DNA of 64,000 nt, taken from positions 18,612,378-18,676,377 of the forward strand of contig CM060855.1 of the NCBI GenBank assembly GCA_030737835.1, written 5' to 3'. Made by a program: the position numbers and the translations under genes. The stretch is from Acorus gramineus. Its lineage: Eukaryota; Streptophyta; Magnoliopsida; Acorales; Acoraceae. Shown here in pieces: positions 58,675 through 64,000 of this stretch. The notes under the pieces were generated by a model. The model was not told where the DNA came from, ran no database searches, and worked only from the letters and a program-made list of their open reading frames with translations. Position 1 is the stretch's first letter, and every line of letters starts with the position of its first letter.

Positions 58675-59144
58675 GCGGGCGTATCGCTGCCTTCATTCGA
58701 TTGTGACTATCTTTCCCGTCCTCGCACGTGTACAGCTGCTGCCGCACGTGTGAATCCGATAAAATTATTGACAATCTTGTCTGTCGGACATCCATTTTTT
58801 CTCTGTCGTTTTTGTTTTCGTTTTCGATTTCGATTTCAATTTTTGACCTATTCGAACTATTAATCTCTCCCAAACCCCCCCTCGGAAACATTGAAATCTG
58901 CCATTTTCGATCGGATTTGCTCAAAAAGTTCGATTTTGAATCGGTTATGCGAATCGAAGGTACCTGCAGACATTATTTGACCTCTCTTTGTGAATTGTTT
59001 CAACGGAACTGGATTCCTGTGCTTCGGAGTGATTCCGCACTTGGAAACCTCGGTTTGAATTGCGCGTTTAACGTTGCGTTGTTTCGTTTTTTTAGGTTTA
59101 TGATCTGATCGATCCGTATAATTTGGGAAAACACGAGGTCCAGG
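58675..59144 (+). promoter_or_regulatory. 5' leader of SEC8 with probable leader intron
   Basis: A balanced-composition stretch follows an A20 run and leads to the SEC8 ATG. A GT-AG intron is plausible at 58,960-59,095 (donor CGAAG|GTACCTG, acceptor TTTTTTTAG|GTTT). The transcription start is not evident, and no clear TATA box is seen. Confidence 0.5.
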
Positions 59145-62100
59145 ATGAGCGGGGGCATCTTCGATGGACTGCCAATCTCTGCAGAGAAATCCGTAATTTA
59201 TTCTTCTCTCTTTGTTATGGTGGATGTGAAAAATCATATTTTTATCACAATTTTGGTTTTTGTCTCGCTTTTATCGAACTTGTGGAAATTTTGTTGAGTG
59301 TTGTTGCATTGTGTTGCTGGTCTGTGTTGGCACTTTTTTTTTTTTTTGGACACCATTGAAGTGCAATTATAAAGAAACGATGGAGAGCATTTCTTAGGGA
59401 ATTGCTTACTGTATAAATGATTGTTTACTATTTGCAATGCATCTTTGCTTCTGATTTAGAATATATGATAACCAGTACTAGGTTGTGCACGAGTTTGGAA
59501 GATCAAAAATTTGATCTTTTGCATTCCCCTGAGACCATAGTCATAAAGTATTCTCGGTGATTGCATACCTCCCATACCTATTGGCTAAACATACTTTTGT
59601 GTCTTGAATTGTGCATTTAGTACATTCAGAATTTGGATATACATATCGTTTGGATGATTTATCATACTTTTTTTTATAATTTAAAATTTTAATCCTAATG
59701 GTTGCCACCTTCACATTCAACGTAGAAGTGTTTTGCATGTATGTCTTCAATGACAGAATATACCTAAAAAGTAATATAATCATCTCCATACTTTTACCAT
59801 ATTTATCCCGAATGATTTACAAATATACATTTATTGTAGTGAACAAAACCCTTGCTGAATATTTGTCGTACACGAACATTGTGACTATGCTTGAGATGTG
59901 TGTGGTGAGAAGTGGAAGGTTAGGATATATTTGCACAAGAATGAATTCCTGTGCTCCCCATGTAGGGCTAGTTTGGCAATGAGTTAAGGTTTTGAAGATA
60001 AGTTGTTCTAATTTTAGTGGATAAAAAGTCCATCAATTTTGTTCTTATCCCATTTGTCAACAAAAGTTGGGGATAAATGTTATTCCAACCTTTAGGTGGA
60101 ATATCAGATCCCCATTTTCATTTCAAAATCGGGACACCTATCCGCATTTTATCCCGATTAAACAGGATAAGTTGTCCTTCCCCCACTTATCCTCACAATT
60201 ACCACTTATCCCACCACTTATCCCCTTGCAAAACCAGCCCATATATAGCCATTGGAGGTTCTGTTCACAATGTCCCTTAGACCAACAGTATTGATTGATA
60301 TTTCAGTGCTGTATGCTTTTTAAGAACAGAATGACTTTGATGTAAGATATTAGTGAATGTGAAAACTGGTTAGAATTTGTTCTGTGGGTCATTTACAAGG
60401 AAACATTTATGTAACTGAGTTTTCTTTGGTAATTGGTAAGTTTCCATTGTTTAGAGTTTTAAAATATATTATGTGCTCTATTTTATTTGTCCCCATGTGT
60501 GCAGTATTTGAAAGAAGAACTTGTAGATATTGATGAAAGTTGGACGGCTGCACGTTTTGATTCATTGCCTCATGTTGTTCATATTTTGACATCAAATGAT
60601 CGTGAAGGAGAAGTAAGGATCTTAAAGGAACAGAGTGATGTCATTGAGGAAGTCGTAGATGAAGTTGTCCATGCTTATCACGGTGGTTTCAACAAAGCTA
60701 TTCAAAACTATTCTCAAGTAAGTTCCATTTTTGCAATTGACCATGACTTCATGTATTTTTTTTTTTTTGAGGAAACTTCCCAATTTCCATGCACCCATAT
60801 TGTTTTTAACCAAATGGTGGTTACTGTCTTTCTTCTTCGTACACTGGTAGCCTCAATCTTATTTCTAAAAGAGAGGGAATCCCAATGTTTATCGTCTTCT
60901 ATATAATTTTGTTTTGTTTGGTTGTATTTTCTGACAGATCCTAAGGTTCTTCAGTGAATCAGCCGAAAGCATTGCTGTCCTGAAGACTGATTTGGCAGAG
61001 TCAAAGAAACTTCTTGGCTCCCGTAATAAGCAATTGCATCAGTTGTGGTATAGGTCTGTTACATTGCGCCACATAATATCACTGTTGGATCAAATTGAAG
61101 GGGTATCTAAGGTCAGTCTTATGGATTTGTTTCAATTATCTATGTTTTCCAAATTAGAATGCTGATATTTGAGAATCTTTGTTACAGTGATACTCTCATA
61201 TGCCTTCTTAGACTTTCAAATTGCATAGTTTTCTTGTATTACGAACAGTTATAGTTATAGTGAAACTTCTTTTTGGAAAATTTCATCTTGGTGATAAGAG
61301 TCTATGAAAGCCGTATTAAGCAAACCCAGAACCACCAAATTTGCACTTGAATTTGGTCGGAATGTTTTTATTGGAATGCTGATATATATATTTTTTTATT
61401 TTAAAAAAGTGGTAGATGTGCCACTTTAATACAAACTGTCGTCAAAGGCAGCAAAGAAGAGGAAGCTCAAAATAAACAGCAAAGAAAAAAAGGAAATAAG
61501 ACCGGTAGAAGAGCTATCTACTGGACCCCGCACCAGACCATTCCTCCCACCCCTTTATCGTTAAATACCTCCCCCACGAGGTTCACCCTGGAAGCCCTGA
61601 CACAGTATGTTTGAAGATGACCTAGTTTTGGTGTAGTCAATGTCCCATTCTCCTGCGGGTATGAGAGACTGAGATCTTGGCTTTCTTGCTTCTATTACCT
61701 TTGTTTTTTAACCACCTCTCAGTCTCCCACATCTGCGCGATGAAATCAAAACCTGTTTGAAGACCCATGGCTGCCTGAAGCCTGGACCACACGTGTTTCG
61801 TCACTTTACATTGACAGAATAAGTGTACACGTCTCGTGTTCAATTTCCCAATGTATTGCAGAATGTGTCCGCCCCCGGCTAGCACAAGGTTCTATATACC
61901 CCTGTTAGAATTCTGCCTTGGTAACCAAAGGCAGGCCTGCGTTTTCTGGAGAACCTCGATTCCCCAGATCTCATTGCATTTTTCCTTCATGACCGCTTCC
62001 ATTTGGCAGTTTTTCCTCCACCAGTCATAGCCTCTATTGCCTGAGTATCCCTCCTTCGTTCTGGGCTTGAAATAGTTTCTTTGTTAAAATACTTTCCTTA

Positions 62101-63764
62101 GCATACTGATTGTTTTCTTATAGAATGTTATTAACACTTGAACTGCCTTTTGAATTCCTCACTGTTGACAGTCAAAGAAAGCCATGATCAGCAAATCCTT
62201 GGGCCACAATGTTTGATATCCCAATTTTCTAGATTTTTATGTACAACATACAAGTAAATTTTTTTGTCAGGGTTCATCCTGAGACCCTTTTCATGGTAAT
62301 GGATCAAGGGCTTGGGGAAGATTTAATAGTTGTGTGATATTATATCGGTTTTTCTTTTCGGGCTAAGATCCTCTTTTGGTCTGAAGTAATATTTTTTCGT
62401 GATTCTCTGTATTCTGCCTGATTCGTATTTAATTAGAGCTGTGCTCACTTGCACGTGATTCTCAGAATCAAGTGTGTCAGCAGCGTCTTGTAATATTTTT
62501 TTTTTAACTACAATTTTTTTCTACATATGGAAAATCTGATGAAATTAGACCGCTTCAGTTTTATATTTTTTTTTGAACACTTGAAAATGACTAAATAGGT
62601 AATTCATGTATGAATGTGATACAGGTTCCAGCTCGTATTGAGAAACTCATTGGTGAAAAGCAATTTTATGCTGCAGTGCAGTTGCATGTCCAATCAACAT
62701 TGATGCTTGAGAGAGAGGGCCTTCAAGTGGTTGGTTTTATATTCTTAAATCAAATCTTTTAGCAGTTTACAGAAATTTATCTCTGTGTGATGTGTTGCAA
62801 CTTAAGGCTTAGTTTGGTATGGGGATAAGGGGTTGGGATAAGGAAAAAATTAGGTTAAATCACTTGTTATTCCATATGACATAAAAAAAGGGGGATAAAG
62901 CATGGACAATTGTCTACATTTTGAGATAAAAAATGGGGATAATTTGTTCTGGGTAAAAGGTGGAACAGACTTTATCCCAATTTTTTTATCTCTATTTTGT
63001 AAAATTGGGATAACATTGATGACTACTTTTCCCCCAAAAAAAAAAACCAAACAAAAAAAATAAAAGAATGTGTTCCACTAAACAACATTAATACCCCCAT
63101 TAATAGGAAGGATAGATTTGGTATTTTTTTTAAAAAATTGAAGTTTTCCCATATTTGATCTAAATGTAAGATTGAGGATAAGAACACAAAAAATAAGGAT
63201 AATAAAAAGCATTAACAAATGCAAATCTGGATAAAAATAGTGGATTTTTTATCGTTATAAATTAGGCTAATTTATCCTAAAAACTTATCCCTTTACCAAA
63301 CTAGGCCTAAAAGTAGCTGTGAACTCTAGGTTGCTCTGGAGTTATTTTTCTTATGAAATTTTGATCTATTTCTACCTCTATAACCTCATTTTTCTGGGCA
63401 CATATTCATACGATGGACATAATTCAACATAGGTTGGAGCCCTGCAAGATGTTCGATCAGAACTAACAAAATTTAGAGGAGTTCTGTTCTTCAAAATTTT
63501 GGAAGAATTACATAGCCATCTCTATAACAGGGGTGAATACAGGTATTCCATTTCATTATATCTTTTATGTTATTTTGTTGGTCGGTGCATGTTGACTTTT
63601 CCTGTAGTTGCATCAGATTTGATAAATTTGCTCTTTTGTAACCTAGAAGCTTGACAGGTTGTTTGGGCATGATGGCTTTTTTTAGGACCCTTATTTAGCT
63701 ATTTCATAAAAGCACGATTAAATGATCATTTCATGTTCATATTCTCAATTTTTTCTATGCAGAC

Positions 63765-63796
<32 letters not shown>

Positions 63797-64000
63797 GGAA
63801 TTTATTATTTTGAAGTATTTTATTTATCCTATTATTGTCAAACTGATTATCTTCTGCAGCTCAGCTAGTATAAGCACACAAGAAAGGGAAGATGAGGTGC
63901 CAACAACAACTGCTGCTGCATTCTCCATAAACAGTTCACAGCCTCTCTCTAGAAGAACAAGATCGCCTAAAATTGATAATCAATTTGGTGTTCAATCTTT
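59145..64000 (+). CDS. SEC8: Exocyst complex subunit SEC8, N-terminal exons (gene continues past window)
   Basis: SEC8 is one of eight exocyst subunits that tether secretory vesicles to the plasma membrane (polarised growth, cell plate, root hairs and pollen tubes). Coding exons: 59,145-59,192 (MSGGIFDGLPISAEKS), 60,505-60,717 (71 codons), 60,938-61,111 (58 codons), 62,625-62,726 (34 codons), 63,433-63,542, and 63,860 onwards. All borders are GT-AG; the first four exons end in phase 0 and the fifth in phase 2. Diagnostic parts: YLKEEL and ARFDSLPHVVHILTS, HAYHGGFNKAIQNYSQ, QLHQLWYRSVTLRHIISLLD, VPARIEKLI, and VGALQDVRSELTKFRG. These are the conserved Sec8 N-terminal coiled-coil region, followed by a serine-rich linker (SSQPLSRRTRS). 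The frame is intact for the visible ~250 residues of a protein normally near 1,050. Introns 1, 3 and 4 carry transposon insertions. Confidence 0.95.
59965..60240. mobile_element. Tourist-like MITE in SEC8 intron 1
   Basis: The ends GGGCTAGTTTGGCAA and TTGCAAAACCAGCCC are inverted repeats. The interior has many 'cttatcc/ggataag' words. The TSD is not preserved clearly. The small ORFs inside are artefacts. Confidence 0.65.
61400..62060 (-). mobile_element. LINE 3' fragment (zf-RVT region) in SEC8 intron 3, antisense
   Basis: On minus, 62,030 to 61,640 encodes a LINE ORF2 C-terminus: WWRKNCQMEAVMKEKCNEIW, then CQCKVTKHVWSRLQAAMGL in the zinc-binding domain, with breaks. The minus-sense 3' side approaches an A/T run near 61,390-61,420. 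Antisense orientation is the usual tolerated state within introns. Confidence 0.75.
62061..62624 (+). other. Rest of SEC8 intron 3
   Basis: Ordinary AT-rich intron ending in the acceptor 'gtgatacag'. Nothing else recognised. Confidence 0.6.
62803..63310. mobile_element. Tourist-like (PIF/Harbinger) MITE in SEC8 intron 4, TSD TAA
   Basis: GGCTTAGTTTGGTATGGGGA at 62,806 is mirrored by CCCTTTACCAAACTAGGCC ending at 63,307. TAA flanks both sides (62,803-62,805 and 63,308-63,310). The interior repeats 'gggataa' words. This is the best-preserved member of the family seen at 1155 and 59,965. Confidence 0.85.

Noticed and set aside
1..64000. Search for tRNA genes, functional rRNA genes, organelle-DNA inserts and riboswitches
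   Set aside because: Apart from the 5S-derived relic and the retrotransposon primer site, I saw no cloverleaf, rRNA or organelle gene segment that I could support by eye.

Overview
The window is nuclear DNA of a flowering plant, with large AT-rich intergenic tracts, split genes with canonical GT-AG introns, plant LINE, LTR and MITE families, and an integrated plant pararetrovirus. I cannot place the species from sequence alone. Only two host genes can be supported. One, on the minus strand at the left, encodes the mitochondrial uL14 ribosomal protein (HUELLENLOS-like). The other, on the plus strand, starts near the right edge and encodes the exocyst subunit SEC8; it runs off the window.

Layout. 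0-14.2 kb: gene-free AT-rich DNA with several MITEs whose target-site duplications (TSDs) can be read, a tiny poly(A) retroposed fragment, and four dispersed copies of an unexplained paired GGGTCGGTG/GGGCGGTG motif. 14.5-23.5 kb: the uL14m gene, with two recognisable coding exons at its 3' end and a probable 5' leader and telo-box near 23.3-23.5 kb. The interval between them holds a LINE inside a Tourist-like MITE, a second LINE inserted into an older LINE fragment with a 16-bp TSD, and a 5S rRNA-derived sequence. 23.5-27 kb: MITEs and low-complexity DNA. 27-32.8 kb: an endogenous caulimovirid on the minus strand with movement protein, protease-RT-RNase H and a third tryptophan-rich ORF, its promoter region, and an inverted near-identical duplicate of part of the third ORF. 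32.8-44.8 kb: a repeat family that always abuts a (TA)n tract, present as an inverted pair of about 0.93 kb about 10 kb apart. Between the pair sits a solo LTR of about 3.6 kb, itself interrupted by a second solo LTR of about 3.4 kb. 45.9-46.4 kb: a minisatellite of about 91 bp period. 47.7-57.2 kb: a two-LTR Ty3/gypsy element of the same LTR family with an intact gag ORF and a badly deleted pol. 57.3-58.6 kb: a 791-bp hAT-like element nested in an older GC-rich repeat. 58.7-64 kb: SEC8.

The host genes are unrelated: one serves mitochondrial translation and the other exocytic vesicle tethering. Most of the window records serial transposition: LINE into MITE, LINE into LINE, LTR into LTR, and hAT into an older repeat. 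Many of these events can be dated relative to each other because the TSDs are still legible. The least explained items are the caulimovirid's third ORF and repeat-bearing promoter, the (TA)n-abutting repeat family, and the paired motif array in the first 11 kb.
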